DNA of 33,995 nt from a virus (IMGVR_UViG_3300044720_000012:1-33995); one strand, 5' to 3'. Counted from the stretch's first letter, positions 1 to 7,310 are shown. Program-made: numbers and translations. The notes: generated from the letters alone by a model not told the origin.

Positions 1-157
1 GGTGCTTGTTCTCGACATCGGCAAGGACCAGCGCCCGGTCGGTCGCCTCCTTCTCGGTGAGCCGCAGCTTCTCCTGCCACTCCGCCCGCTCCTCATAACG
101 GTTGTGGCGCTCGTCCATGACGCGGCACAACAGCTGGCAGTCGGTCTCGGTGGTCAT
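1..157 (-). CDS. Hypothetical coiled-coil protein, 3' part beyond the left edge
   Basis: The frame opens at an ATG at 157 and stays open to the window edge, giving at least 52 residues. The visible part is charged and predicted helical (RYEERAEWQEKLRL and following), with no stop and no obvious membrane segment yet. It starts 11 bases after the stop of the upstream 39-residue gene and lacks a clear Shine-Dalgarno site, so it is probably translated by coupling. Actinophage genes of this type downstream of tail fibres sometimes continue into a C-terminal membrane segment, but that part is not in the window. Function is unknown. Confidence 0.6.
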   Translation of the reverse strand, partial: MTTETDCQLLCRVMDERHNRYEERAEWQEKLRLTEKEATDRALVLADVENKH

Positions 158-167
158 ACGAAATACG

Positions 168-287
168 TCAGGTCTCGTCGTCGCTCTCAGCTGCTCGGAG
201 CGTCTCGATCTCAGCTTGCAGGGCCAGGATCATCCGGTGCTGCATCCCGATCAGGTCAAGCAGGGCATAGAGGTTCTCGGGGGTCAC
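168..287 (-). CDS. Small helical protein, 39 aa
   Basis: A GTG start at 287 overlaps the TGA of the upstream 75-residue gene (GTGA overlap), which supports this start. The product is one amphipathic helix with Leu and Met spacing typical of a short coiled coil (LYALLDLIGMQHRM, then LQAEIETLRAAE) and an acidic end. It lies between tail-fibre-linked small genes. Function is unknown; it may be a short tail or assembly accessory protein. Confidence 0.55.
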   Translation of the reverse strand: MTPENLYALLDLIGMQHRMILALQAEIETLRAAESDDET

Positions 288-511
288 GTCACGACCGGGT
301 CCGCGGGAGTAGCTGCCTGTGACCGCTCGTAGGAGATAACCGTCTGGCGGAGGTAGTTCACCACCTGCTGCTTGGCGAACTGGGTCTGGGTCTGGGGGTT
401 GGGACTCCCATCGGGCAGAACAGTCTGGTAGCCGTTGACGGCGCACAGGGCCGTCACGATACGGGTGGCCGTGGCGGCGTCGGGAACGTTGAGACTGAGC
501 AGTGCGGGCAT
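284..511 (-). CDS. Small conserved-looking late protein, 75 aa
   Basis: An ATG at 511 is preceded by AAGGAG seven bases upstream, which decides against longer starts. The product begins MPALLSLNVPDAATATRI and contains a predicted helix (FAKQQVVNYLRQTVISYERS). It lies directly downstream of the tail-fibre-like gene with a 13-base gap and overlaps the next gene by four bases. I do not recognise the family. The position suggests a tail-fibre accessory or lysis-region gene. Confidence 0.65.
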   Translation of the reverse strand: MPALLSLNVPDAATATRIVTALCAVNGYQTVLPDGSPNPQTQTQFAKQQVVNYLRQTVISYERSQAATPADPVVT

Positions 512-524
512 CGTTCTCCTTATC

Positions 525-1292
525 TCACCAATACGCCGCTGCACCAATTGTCGCGTTGGTGGTGGTCAGCTTCACATACCACGCGGCGGGGACGTACAGG
601 TCGATGGTGTCCACGTCCCCGGCCACACCGGGACTCTTGGTCACGATGGTCGAGTAGGTCACGTTGTCGGGGGACAGTTCCACCTTGCAGGTCGAGGCCA
701 GCAGTGTGTAGGTGATGGGTACCGACACGAACCGGTCCGAGGTCGTGTCCACCTGGGCACCCGTGGTCGAGGTGAAGGTAACCGTGGGCAAGGCCCCCGA
801 GGCGATACCCCGTGACGTACTGAGCTTGCCGCCCGTTGCCCCCGTGCCGAGTTGGAAGGAACCATCCGTTTTCAGCGTTCCGCTGGAGACACGGTAGAGG
901 TTGCTCCCGGACTCGCCGCCCTGGAAGGCGACGCCCGATTGCCCGGCTGGCCCCTTCGACCCAACCGAAGCCGCTGTTGCTGCGCCCGAACGCGTCACGA
1001 GGTTGGCTGCCAGAATGCAAGAGTCGAGATTGCCATCAGCGCCCAGGATGACCAGCTTTTCGCCGCCGAGCGTCAATGCGCCGTCCGACTTCAACATATT
1101 CAGCGCAGAGCGATAGAAGTTCGTGTCGAGCGCGGCGTTGCCCGGTCCCCATTGCAGCTTGCCGCTCGCATCGCGGCTGAACCTTGGTGTGGTGTCACCT
1201 GCCACTTGGTCGGTTTCGACCACCGTGGTGCCGGTGGCGTAGGTGCCCCTCGTGGGCACGCCGGGCACACCACCGAAGGGAAGAAGGGGCAC
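525..1292 (-). CDS. Minor tail protein / tail fibre
   Basis: This 255-residue protein starts at GTG 1292, with GGAG seven bases upstream and the stop of the preceding gene only three bases before. Two copies of a motif occur: TNFYRSALNMLKSDGAL near residues 55-72 and SNLYRVSSGTLKTDGSF near 130-146. LYR-x5-LKTDG motifs of this form are familiar from minor tail proteins and fibres of actinobacteriophages. A short collagen-like stretch (GSKGPAGQSG) lies between them. The C-terminal 80 residues are Thr/Val-rich and look like a beta-sandwich, a fold used for receptor or glycan binding. It is the best candidate for the host-recognition protein. The assignment rests on motif and position. Confidence 0.7.
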   Translation of the reverse strand: MPLLPFGGVPGVPTRGTYATGTTVVETDQVAGDTTPRFSRDASGKLQWGPGNAALDTNFYRSALNMLKSDGALTLGGEKLVILGADGNLDSCILAANLVTRSGAATAASVGSKGPAGQSGVAFQGGESGSNLYRVSSGTLKTDGSFQLGTGATGGKLSTSRGIASGALPTVTFTSTTGAQVDTTSDRFVSVPITYTLLASTCKVELSPDNVTYSTIVTKSPGVAGDVDTIDLYVPAAWYVKLTTTNATIGAAAYW

Positions 1293-1294
1293 CG

Positions 1295-1723
1295 CTAGCT
1301 CCCTATCCAGCACACACCATTGGCCGAGGACCCGCTGAGGCCGATGTTGTTCAGGTTGGACGTGGCCACCGAGGTCGCCTGGCCCGCTTGGAGTTCGAAG
1401 CCGTTGGCCGCGTTGAACGTCGTCGTGGTGGTCCCGATCACCACGATGGCGGTGTTGGCGGCCAGGGCCTGCACGATGACCCCGACCGTGAGTGCTCCCG
1501 TCGACAGTACCGTGGTGACTGTCGACGAGGTTGCCAGTATCTGGTTGACCTGGATGACCGTGGTGAGCGCCACGGCACCACCACCGGACGTGACGCCGAC
1601 CGTGCCGGTGATCTCCAACCGCCCATCGGTGGTGACGACCACCGGCTGGATGACCGGGGTACCCGCGGTCGTCTGGGCCAACAGGCCGAAGATGCGGTTG
1701 GCGTCGTGGAGGGCGTCAACCAT
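1295..1723 (-). CDS. Beta-rich virion protein, 142 aa
   Basis: The ATG at 1723 overlaps the upstream TGA (TGATG). The sequence is rich in Thr, Val, Ala and Gly and low in charge. Its C-terminal half reads like a phage beta-sandwich module: QALAANTAIVVIG, then NGFELQAGQATSVAT, then NNIGLSG. Similar modules occur in head or tail decoration proteins of many phages (recalled pattern, not searched). The N-terminus (VDALHDANRIFGLLAQ) is helical. It precedes the tail fibre by two bases. A structural role is likely, exact role unknown. Confidence 0.65.
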   Translation of the reverse strand: MVDALHDANRIFGLLAQTTAGTPVIQPVVVTTDGRLEITGTVGVTSGGGAVALTTVIQVNQILATSSTVTTVLSTGALTVGVIVQALAANTAIVVIGTTTTTFNAANGFELQAGQATSVATSNLNNIGLSGSSANGVCWIGS

Positions 1724-1962
1724 CAGTCACCCGGCTTGTTGAACACGGCGACTTCCTCGGTCGCCCCGTTCGTAGAGCGGGTGCTCCTCATGGCCCGTGA
1801 CTGGCTGTTGATGGCCTTGGCGATCTTGTCCCCGGACTCCCGCACGGCATCGGCCAGGTCGAAGATGGCGTCGGCCAGGTTGCCGTCCTCGGGACTGACG
1901 AAAGCCTGGATGATGGCATGGGGGATGAAGTCGGCACCCATGCCCTTGCGTTCCTCGGCCAT
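1723..1962 (-). CDS. Small helical late protein with shared C-terminal tail
   Basis: The product is 79 residues and begins MAEERKGMGADFIPHAII. The ATG overlaps the upstream stop by TGATG. A central helical part (LADAIFDLADAVRESGDKIA) is followed by a tail ending GATEEVAVFNKPGD. The last 14 residues match the end of the upstream protein (GATEEVAVYNKVGD) at 12 positions, although the two proteins otherwise differ. Function is unknown; the shared tail suggests a common binding partner in the virion. Confidence 0.65.
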   Translation of the reverse strand: MAEERKGMGADFIPHAIIQAFVSPEDGNLADAIFDLADAVRESGDKIAKAINSQSRAMRSTRSTNGATEEVAVFNKPGD

Positions 1963-2288
1963 CAATCGCCCACCTTGTTGTAGACCGCCACTTCCTCTGT
2001 GGCCCCCGCCTCTTCCTCTTTGGGGTGGTGCCACCACTTGCAGGAACCCTTGGGGTCTATCCCACCATCGACGATCTCGCACTCCCCGTTGTCGTAGTGC
2101 TCGCAGTTGTCGCAGGTGAACGGCTTGGGGCCGGGCTCGATGTAGGAGGCCGAGTCCTTGGAGGCCTTCCGGGGATCGACGTGCTCAAGGGGCAGGTCGA
2201 GTTCCGCGAGGACTTCGGGCAGCCTGTCCTGCTGGGCCGCCGTCAGATTGAGCCGTTGGACTAACTGCTGCTCAAGACGCTCGGCCAC
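1962..2288 (-). CDS. Four-cysteine (HiPIP-like spacing) late protein
   Basis: I chose the GTG at 2288, giving 108 residues and a 17-base overlap with the upstream gene; the start is uncertain because no strong ribosome site is visible. A helical N-terminal half is followed by a compact motif, CDNCEHYDNGECEIVDGG then GSCKWW. The C-x2-C...C...C-x-W spacing resembles high-potential iron-sulfur-like or zinc-binding modules that I recall in phage structural proteins. The C-terminus ends GATEEVAVYNKVGD, shared with the next gene. The metal is not decidable from sequence. Confidence 0.6.
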   Translation of the reverse strand: MAERLEQQLVQRLNLTAAQQDRLPEVLAELDLPLEHVDPRKASKDSASYIEPGPKPFTCDNCEHYDNGECEIVDGGIDPKGSCKWWHHPKEEEAGATEEVAVYNKVGD

Positions 2289-2826
2289 GGCGACTCGCAG
2301 CCGGGGTGTCCTCGGGCACTTCCTCCACGCCCTCATCCCGTTGTGGTGTGTTGGCGTACCGCTCCTCCAACGCCGCGAGCTGGCGGCGCATGGCCTCCAT
2401 CTGCTCGTTCAGGATGCGGTTCTCCTCCACCGTCTGGTTGACGACGACGACGGAATCGCCGGCCGGGTCGTGGATCACCATCTTGATGTCCTCTCCCGCA
2501 TGGGTGGACACCCGGATCTTGGGCAGGTCGTCCCAGGTGGGCATGGTCCGCCCCGAGCCGGGATCGACTGGGAAGCCGGTGATGCCGTAGCGGAGCTTGA
2601 TGCGCTCCACCTCCTGACTCCGGGCCGGGATGAGCCGGCCGCCCCGCTCGTGGTCGATCAGGCGGGGATCACCGAACCACAGGATGGCCGCCTCCTGGCG
2701 GATCACGGTGGACATACTCGGGCCAAGCACCCATCGCTGGCCCCCGTAGGTGCCCTCGAAGTTCGATTCGCCCTCGTTGTGGATCTGGAGGGACTGATTT
2801 TCGAGGTCGTCGAGGTCGGTGGTCAC
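2272..2826 (-). CDS. Late protein with C-terminal coiled coil, 184 aa
   Basis: A GTG at 2826 overlaps the upstream TGA (GTGA). The first 120 residues are mixed alpha/beta, with FEGTYGGQRWVLGPSM near residues 23-38. Residues 125-160 form a predicted coiled coil (VEENRILNEQMEAMRRQL), and the tail is acidic and then basic (SRRGRAS). It lies between the decoration-like protein and the four-cysteine protein in the head operon. A head-completion or connector role is possible by position, but no family is recognised. Confidence 0.6.
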   Translation of the reverse strand: MTTDLDDLENQSLQIHNEGESNFEGTYGGQRWVLGPSMSTVIRQEAAILWFGDPRLIDHERGGRLIPARSQEVERIKLRYGITGFPVDPGSGRTMPTWDDLPKIRVSTHAGEDIKMVIHDPAGDSVVVVNQTVEENRILNEQMEAMRRQLAALEERYANTPQRDEGVEEVPEDTPAASRRGRAS

Positions 2827-3425
2827 ATCTTCGCCACGAAAATCGGGTACAGGTTCGTGGTCCCGCTCAGGGTGGACGAGGCCGAGACCGACGAGTTGGC
2901 GATGCCCACCAGGGCACCGATGATGGGCAGGGACGAGGTGGCGATCAGGCCGGCGGTGGTGGCGGTGGAGGTGGCCATGGCCACGCCGAAGTTGGCCGAC
3001 GATCCGATGCCGCCCGTGACCGAAGTGGTGCCGATCGACAGGTAGTTGGGCAGCGGGGTGCCCGTGCCCGGCGGGGAGATGATGTTGGCGTAGGCGAAGC
3101 CGTAGACCACGACCTCACCCGTGGCCTTGCGGGGGGCGACGTTGGTGACCGAGCCGGTGGTGGCGGTGGTGGGCTGCACCGACTGGATCAGCTCGGCCGC
3201 CACGCCGAACACGATGGGGCCGTCGATGGGTCCGGTGGTGGCGCTCACCGCGTAGGTGAGGGGGTAGAAGGACGACGACGCCATGCCGGTCCACTTCACG
3301 AACTCCCCCCGCTGGATGTCACGGGTGGAGTTGTTCTGGACCTCGACGGTCAGTGACCCGGCGGGAATGTCCGGGGGTGCGTAGCCGAAGGCACCGAGCG
3401 GGTTCGGGATCTGGGGGGCCGGCAT
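2823..3425 (-). CDS. Head decoration-like protein, 200 aa
   Basis: The ATG at 3425 shares its A with the upstream TAA stop and has AGGAG eight bases upstream. The sequence is low in charge and rich in Ala, Gly, Ser, Thr and Val, with VEVQNNSTRDIQRGEFVKW near residues 26-44 and a Ser/Thr/Ala-rich C-terminal half. This composition and the place two genes after the major capsid gene fit a capsid decoration or stabilising protein. Abundant Ser and Thr would also make it a possible O-glycosylation target, given the sugar genes in the window (inference only). Confidence 0.6.
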   Translation of the reverse strand: MPAPQIPNPLGAFGYAPPDIPAGSLTVEVQNNSTRDIQRGEFVKWTGMASSSFYPLTYAVSATTGPIDGPIVFGVAAELIQSVQPTTATTGSVTNVAPRKATGEVVVYGFAYANIISPPGTGTPLPNYLSIGTTSVTGGIGSSANFGVAMATSTATTAGLIATSSLPIIGALVGIANSSVSASSTLSGTTNLYPIFVAKM

Positions 3426-4306
3426 TACGCACTCTCCTGGAGTCGGGTCTGGGGCAGCGCCCAAGTGTTGATCATGTAGCGGACGATCTCCAGGCCACCC
3501 TGGAGGTTGGCGATGGCCATGGCGCAGTTGTTCTGTGTGGTCATGGCGGCTTGCAGGTCGGCGTTGAGTGCCGCCGCCCGGTCGGTCCTCTCCTGTTCGG
3601 TGGCCTCGGCCACCCGCCCCTGGAGCTGGGCGATGATCTGGACGTTCTGGTTCTGGGCCGCCACCGATTGGCCCAGCCGGTCGGTCATCTCGGCCTGGCG
3701 GGCGGTGAGCGAGGTGTACATCGGGGTGTCCTCGGTCAGCCCGTACTGGCCCGGCGTCTTGAGCAGGTCGGACTCGGGGGCGACGTGTACCTCGATCCCC
3801 CGTCCCATGGCGAGTCCCAGGTAGAACTCACACGACGGCCGCTGCTCCCCGTACTCGGAGATGGCGTGCGCCATGTCCACGCCCCACAGGCCGATCACGT
3901 CGGCCCCCTCGTGGATGGCCAGGGCGATCATCCAACTCACCGTGTTGGTGAAGTAGTTGGGGAACTTGTCCAACAGCGCACGGGTGGGGAAGGCCACCAC
4001 GTTGCCCATGCCGTCGCTGATCCACGACTCCGCGATGTGCTCGTGCATGTACACCGGAATGGTGGTGTTGGTGGTCAGAAACTTCCAGTGATCGGGCTCA
4101 TCGGTCTGGTCGCGGGCGATGTCGGACTTGGAGTGGAGCTGGAACACCCGCGAGCAGTTGGCGGCGTAGTTGTCCCGCTGGGCCATGGTGTTGAGGACCC
4201 ACTTCTCCCACGAGTCGTCGGTCCAGGGGGCGAGGTCGCGCGAGGTACCGGCCCATCCCACGATGGCGATCTTGCGCTTGGGGAACTCCTGGTGCTGCTG
4301 GTCCAT
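3425..4306 (-). CDS. DUF115/Maf-like morphogenesis protein with C-terminal coiled coil
   Basis: The product is 293 residues; the ATG overlaps the stop of the 30-residue basic gene (TGATG) with GGAGA just upstream. Residues 10-190 form an alpha/beta domain: KIAIVGWAGTSRDLAPW (11-27), then FTNTVSWMIALAIHEGADVI (about 127-146), GLWGVDMAH, and EFYLGLAMGRGIEVHV. This pattern is found in phage proteins annotated as morphogenetic and resembles the nucleotide-sugar-binding DUF115 domain of Maf-type nonulosonate transferases (recalled, not searched). Residues 215-265 are a Gln-rich coiled coil. The gene sits between capsid and decoration genes. It could be a virion glycosyltransferase, but the family also occurs in phages without sugar genes. 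Confidence 0.6.
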   Translation of the reverse strand: MDQQHQEFPKRKIAIVGWAGTSRDLAPWTDDSWEKWVLNTMAQRDNYAANCSRVFQLHSKSDIARDQTDEPDHWKFLTTNTTIPVYMHEHIAESWISDGMGNVVAFPTRALLDKFPNYFTNTVSWMIALAIHEGADVIGLWGVDMAHAISEYGEQRPSCEFYLGLAMGRGIEVHVAPESDLLKTPGQYGLTEDTPMYTSLTARQAEMTDRLGQSVAAQNQNVQIIAQLQGRVAEATEQERTDRAAALNADLQAAMTTQNNCAMAIANLQGGLEIVRYMINTWALPQTRLQESA

Positions 4307-4398
4307 CAGTCTCCGAACATCATCAGGCGACGGCCACTCATCCGGCCCTTGCCCCGCTTGCTCGACCTCTTGGCGCTGCGCTTGCTTCTGCGTGCCAT
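4306..4398 (-). CDS. Basic micro-peptide, 30 aa (12 Arg/Lys)
   Basis: The ORF reads MARRSKRSAKRSSKRGKGRM then SGRRLMMFGD. GGAGC lies six bases before the ATG, and the TGA overlaps the next gene's ATG. Twelve of 30 residues are Arg or Lys, with Ser spacing like a protamine. It lies 19 bases after the major capsid stop. The good ribosome site and exact coupling argue for real translation. A role in binding packaged DNA or the capsid interior is inference. Confidence 0.6.
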   Translation of the reverse strand: MARRSKRSAKRSSKRGKGRMSGRRLMMFGD

Positions 4399-4416
4399 TG
4401 TGCTTGCTCCAGTTGC

Positions 4417-5385
4417 TCAGGAGGCCAGGGCGGTGAACTTCCCTTGCCGTTGCGCATTCGTGAAAATCAACTGCCCGCCCCAGAGCAGGAGCGAGGTCAT
4501 GGCGTCCTGGTTGACCGGCTGCTGGAAGTCCTGGAGGTAGAAGTCGGCACGGGGGTGGACGCCGAGGAAGATGTAGTCCTCGTTCAGGAAGTAGACGTGA
4601 CTCGCCTGGCAGTGGGAGTCCACCAGCCAGGGGGTGCCGTTGAACAAGAGGTTGGAGAAGCCGGCCGACGCGAGCTGCACGTCCTGGCCGGCGGGCTCGG
4701 AGGGGAACCGCTGGAGGCTCGTCGAGCCGGCGTTGAGCGCCCAGTAGAAGTTGTAGTTGGCCTGCTGGGAGAAGATCGCCGTTGGGTTGCGGCCACCCTC
4801 GGAGCATTTGCCGAACAGGTTCTGGAGCGCCGCCATGGTCGTCGCGGTGGTGGCGGTGTCGATCTGGGAGGACCACCAGGTGTTGGCGGTACGGCTGATC
4901 CCGCCGTAGGTGCTACTGGCCCCCTCGGTGCCGTCGTCCACCGCCCACTGGATGCCGTCGATGGACTTGATGTTGGTGCCCGACGACCAGATGCCCTGGC
5001 CCAGCACCTCGGCCATCTGCATCTCGGCCTGGGCGAACAGCACCTTCACCACGTCGGCCACCGCTTCGGGGGTCTCGACCTTCATCAGGGTGAGGCCGTC
5101 GATAGTCACCGGCACGTCAGCCTGCCGCCAGTCCCAGGCACCGTTCTTCACGGTGTCATTCGGTGCCACGTCCAGCACGTCGAAGCCCGAGTAGAAGCCC
5201 CCGTTGGTGAACTGGGAGTACATCAGGGGGACCTCGAACTGGTAGCCGCCGCGGACGATCCGCTTGTTGGCCGCGTTGAGGCGGAACAGGAGGGTGTTCG
5301 ATCTGTACACGTTGTCCGTAACTTGCGGGAGTATCCACCTACGGGCGAGTGAGGTGACGATGCCGGTCCCGATGGCCGTTGCCAT
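4417..5385 (-). CDS. Major capsid protein
   Basis: This 322-residue protein follows the scaffold gene by 26 bases, with AAAGG nine bases before its ATG. It has the features of an HK97-fold-type capsid protein: an N-terminal helical arm (RRWILPQVTDNVYRSNTLLF), an aromatic-rich core (YQFEVPLMYSQFTNGGFYSG), a central DGIQWAVDDGT-x-YGGISRTANTWW segment, and a C-terminal beta-rich domain (DYIFLGVHPRADFYLQDF). The scaffold directly upstream and the decoration-type genes downstream fit. It would form the icosahedral shell. The name is well supported by context; the exact family was not searched. Confidence 0.85.
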   Translation of the reverse strand: MATAIGTGIVTSLARRWILPQVTDNVYRSNTLLFRLNAANKRIVRGGYQFEVPLMYSQFTNGGFYSGFDVLDVAPNDTVKNGAWDWRQADVPVTIDGLTLMKVETPEAVADVVKVLFAQAEMQMAEVLGQGIWSSGTNIKSIDGIQWAVDDGTEGASSTYGGISRTANTWWSSQIDTATTATTMAALQNLFGKCSEGGRNPTAIFSQQANYNFYWALNAGSTSLQRFPSEPAGQDVQLASAGFSNLLFNGTPWLVDSHCQASHVYFLNEDYIFLGVHPRADFYLQDFQQPVNQDAMTSLLLWGGQLIFTNAQRQGKFTALAS

Positions 5386-5411
5386 GAGCTACTACCTTTC
5401 GTTGCCGGCCA

Positions 5412-6338
5412 TCAGCCGGTCCTTGACGGGAAACCCATGTGCTCGGCCAGCTCGTCGGCCATGGCACGGGTGATGTCCTCTGCTTTGACGGACTTCGGCT
5501 TGGCTCGGGTCGAGCCGTTGGTGCCGCCCACCGCGGCGAGCTTGCGGTTCTTCTTGGCTTCCGCCTGCTTCTGGTCCTGCTGGCGTTGCAGTTCCTTCTC
5601 GCGGAAGTCGGGCATGGCCCAGTAGGCGGTCTCGAACGCTTCCATCAGGGCCGAGTGGGCATCGGTGCCCTGGATGCCGCCGACCAGGTTGCGGGCCTCG
5701 GTGAAGGTCTTGACCTTCTCCATCTCCTCGCCGGTCAGGCCATGGCGGCTCACGAAGTCGTTGGTGGCCTTGGCGATGATGGCGGACATGTTGCCGATGG
5801 CGTTCTGTTGGACCCGCTGCTGGAGCTGTTCAAGTTGCGTGTTCTGCGCGGTGATCTGCTCCCGCAGGGCAGCGATGTCGGGGTCGGTGTACTCGTCCTC
5901 GGGGGTCGGGGGAGCGGCGGTCCCCCCCTCCCCCTGAGGCTTGAGGAAGGCCGCGACCTGTTGCGGAGACAGGCCCGCTTCCGTCAGTGAGCCCAGGAAC
6001 TGGACCCACGCACTGCCCTCGTCAGTCTGCGCCCATGCGTAGAACTGGCCGAGGGCACCTGCCCGCTCGGCAGGGATCTCGATCTCGCCCAGGCGGATGG
6101 CCTCAGCGGGGGGAGGAGGTTGCTCCCCTTCCCCTGAGGCGGACGTGTCCTCCCCAGAAGGAGCTTCCTCCTCCTCGCCGCCTTCCTCCCCCTCGCCGTC
6201 CACATCTTCTTCGGGAGAAGGAGCTTCCTCACCGGGGTCCGGGGTGAAGGCCGCTTCGAGCTGGGCCGCGAACTCGTCCGGTTCTTGCACCATGTCCGGG
6301 TGCGGTTCGGATGCGAAGGCTGCCGGGTCGACTTCCAT
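5412..6338 (-). CDS. Capsid scaffolding protein
   Basis: The protein is 308 residues, with its ATG directly after the TAA of the previous gene. The architecture is typical of a scaffold: a very acidic, Glu/Pro-rich N-terminal third, then a predicted coiled coil (LREQITAQNTQLEQLQQRVQ near 160-180), and a Lys/Arg-rich C-terminal region (LQRQQDQKQAEAKKNRK near 250-266) that would contact the capsid protein. It lies directly upstream of the major capsid gene. Scaffolds direct shell assembly and are removed before DNA packaging; no protease gene was seen in the window. Confidence 0.8.
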   Translation of the reverse strand: MEVDPAAFASEPHPDMVQEPDEFAAQLEAAFTPDPGEEAPSPEEDVDGEGEEGGEEEEAPSGEDTSASGEGEQPPPPAEAIRLGEIEIPAERAGALGQFYAWAQTDEGSAWVQFLGSLTEAGLSPQQVAAFLKPQGEGGTAAPPTPEDEYTDPDIAALREQITAQNTQLEQLQQRVQQNAIGNMSAIIAKATNDFVSRHGLTGEEMEKVKTFTEARNLVGGIQGTDAHSALMEAFETAYWAMPDFREKELQRQQDQKQAEAKKNRKLAAVGGTNGSTRAKPKSVKAEDITRAMADELAEHMGFPSRTG

Positions 6339-6695
6339 TTAGCCTTCACCCTCAGCATCGACCGTCTGCACGATCACCTTCGTCACGATCTCGACGGCCA
6401 GGTCCCGCAAGGCGTCAGCGATCTGGGTGCGGGGCAGCATCTCAACCCCAGCGAGGGTGTGGATCATCTGCCCGTCGAGTTCGAGGCAAGGACGGATCTC
6501 CTCGCCCTCGCCGTAGACATGCCAGCGCCGGTCGTGCAGGTACTCCTGCCAGCGGCCGATGTAGTCGCCATCGGGGAGCTGCGACCGCTCGTGGTAGCGG
6601 ACGACGTAGACCTCGTACACGTCCCGATTGAAAGGAGCCTGCACCCACCAGTGCGACTGGACGCTGCCCTCAAGAACCTTCTCTGTCTGCTTCAT
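6339..6695 (-). CDS. Hypothetical head-operon protein, 118 aa
   Basis: The ATG at 6695 overlaps the upstream TGA (TGATG), and the TAA abuts the scaffold ATG. The product has an aromatic N-terminal half (SHWWVQAPFNRDVYEVYVV, then YIGRWQEYLHDRRWHVYG) and a helical C-terminal half (IADALRDLAVEIVTKVIVQT). It is a soluble protein with no motif that I recognise. By position it may take part in head assembly. Confidence 0.6.
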   Translation of the reverse strand: MKQTEKVLEGSVQSHWWVQAPFNRDVYEVYVVRYHERSQLPDGDYIGRWQEYLHDRRWHVYGEGEEIRPCLELDGQMIHTLAGVEMLPRTQIADALRDLAVEIVTKVIVQTVDAEGEG

Positions 6696-7024
6696 CAGGC
6701 CGCCTGTCCGTTCGCTCCGAGCATCCGGCGGAGTTCGTCGGGGTTGGGCATCTGTGCGCCCTGCTGTACCCCAGGCGTGCCCTGCTGGGTCATGTCCACC
6801 GAGGGCTGGCCGGGGCCGCCGGCTCCTGCCGCCTGGGGGCCGAGGGCCTTGCCGCCGACGTTGGGATGGTGCAGGTAGCCCTGGATGGCCTTGAGGATCT
6901 CGTTCACGAACGGGACATGCTGCTGCGCGTCAGGAAGAACCGATAGCTGCGCCAACTGACCGGCCACCTGGGCCAGTCCTTCGAGGAAGCCACCCTGGTT
7001 CTTCGGACTGACGGCCGACGCCAA
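6695..7024 (-). CDS. Hypothetical late protein, 109 aa, Gly/Pro/Gln-rich C-terminus
   Basis: I chose a TTG start at 7024, three bases after the previous stop, with AAGGGC upstream. The N-terminal half is a predicted amphipathic helix (FLEGLAQVAGQLAQLSVL). The C-terminal half is a flexible Gly/Pro/Gln linker ending in a short helix (NPDELRRMLGANGQAA). No family is recognised. The position between portal and scaffold suggests a head-associated role. Confidence 0.55.
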   Translation of the reverse strand: MASAVSPKNQGGFLEGLAQVAGQLAQLSVLPDAQQHVPFVNEILKAIQGYLHHPNVGGKALGPQAAGAGGPGQPSVDMTQQGTPGVQQGAQMPNPDELRRMLGANGQAA

Positions 7025-7027
7025 GGA

Positions 7028-7171
7028 TCAGCCCTTGCCAACATTCAGGTCGCGCGGCTTGTCCTGGCCGTAGGTGCCCTTGAAGTTCGGGTCGGAGCCG
7101 AACTCCTTGACGGCGGTGTGGCCCTGCTTGTCGATGTTCGCTGATCCGTTGCTGCTCGGAGGCTTGGCCAT
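7028..7171 (-). CDS. Small hydrophilic late protein, 47 aa
   Basis: The ATG at 7171 is preceded by AAGGA six bases upstream. The product is MAKPPSSNGSANIDKQGHTA then VKEFGSDPNFKGTYGQDKPR and DLNVGKG. It is disordered-looking, with a FKGTYGQ motif that resembles FEGTYGG in the 184-residue protein encoded at 2272-2826. The strong ribosome site supports translation. Function is unknown. Confidence 0.5.
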   Translation of the reverse strand: MAKPPSSNGSANIDKQGHTAVKEFGSDPNFKGTYGQDKPRDLNVGKG

Positions 7172-7204
7172 CCGTTGTCCTTCCGTTGTGGAGATGTTGT
7201 GGAA

Positions 7205-7247
7205 GCTCGGTGGGCGGGGGAAGGGAGCAACCCCCACCCCACCGAGC
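7205..7247 (-). repeat. Strong intergenic hairpin in the late operon
   Basis: Perfect 10-base inverted arms GCTCGGTGGG (7205-7214) and CCCACCGAGC (7238-7247) enclose a second stem, GGGGG (7216-7220) with CCCCC (7231-7235). No T-run follows on the minus strand, so it is not a standard Rho-independent terminator. It lies between the 13- and 47-residue genes and may be an mRNA processing or stability element. Confidence 0.55.
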
Positions 7248-7268
7248 GGGGACTTCACGCCACTTCAA

Positions 7269-7310
7269 TCAGTGGCGCCGGTGCTTGCGACCACCCTTGC
7301 GTCGTGCCAT
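7269..7310 (-). CDS. Basic micro-peptide, 13 aa
   Basis: The ORF reads MARRKGGRKHRRH. A purine-rich GAAGGAAGGGGG run precedes the ATG. Seven of 13 residues are Arg or Lys and two are His. It is short enough to be chance, but it lies downstream of another basic ORF ending GGRKGKRR, and its start MARRK resembles the MARRS of the basic gene next to the capsid gene. Real translation is plausible but unproven. Confidence 0.4.
   Translation of the reverse strand: MARRKGGRKHRRH

Noticed and set aside
1-157. Fusion of the left-edge gene to the right-edge intein gene across a circular junction
   Set aside because: The frame stays open on joining, but the left-edge peptide has no intein N-terminal splice motif and no connector-type extein, so the fit is probably chance.
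3353-4540. 395-codon plus-strand frame opposite the morphogenesis gene
   Set aside because: Mirror frame; crosses several real minus-strand gene ends and has no coding bias of its own.
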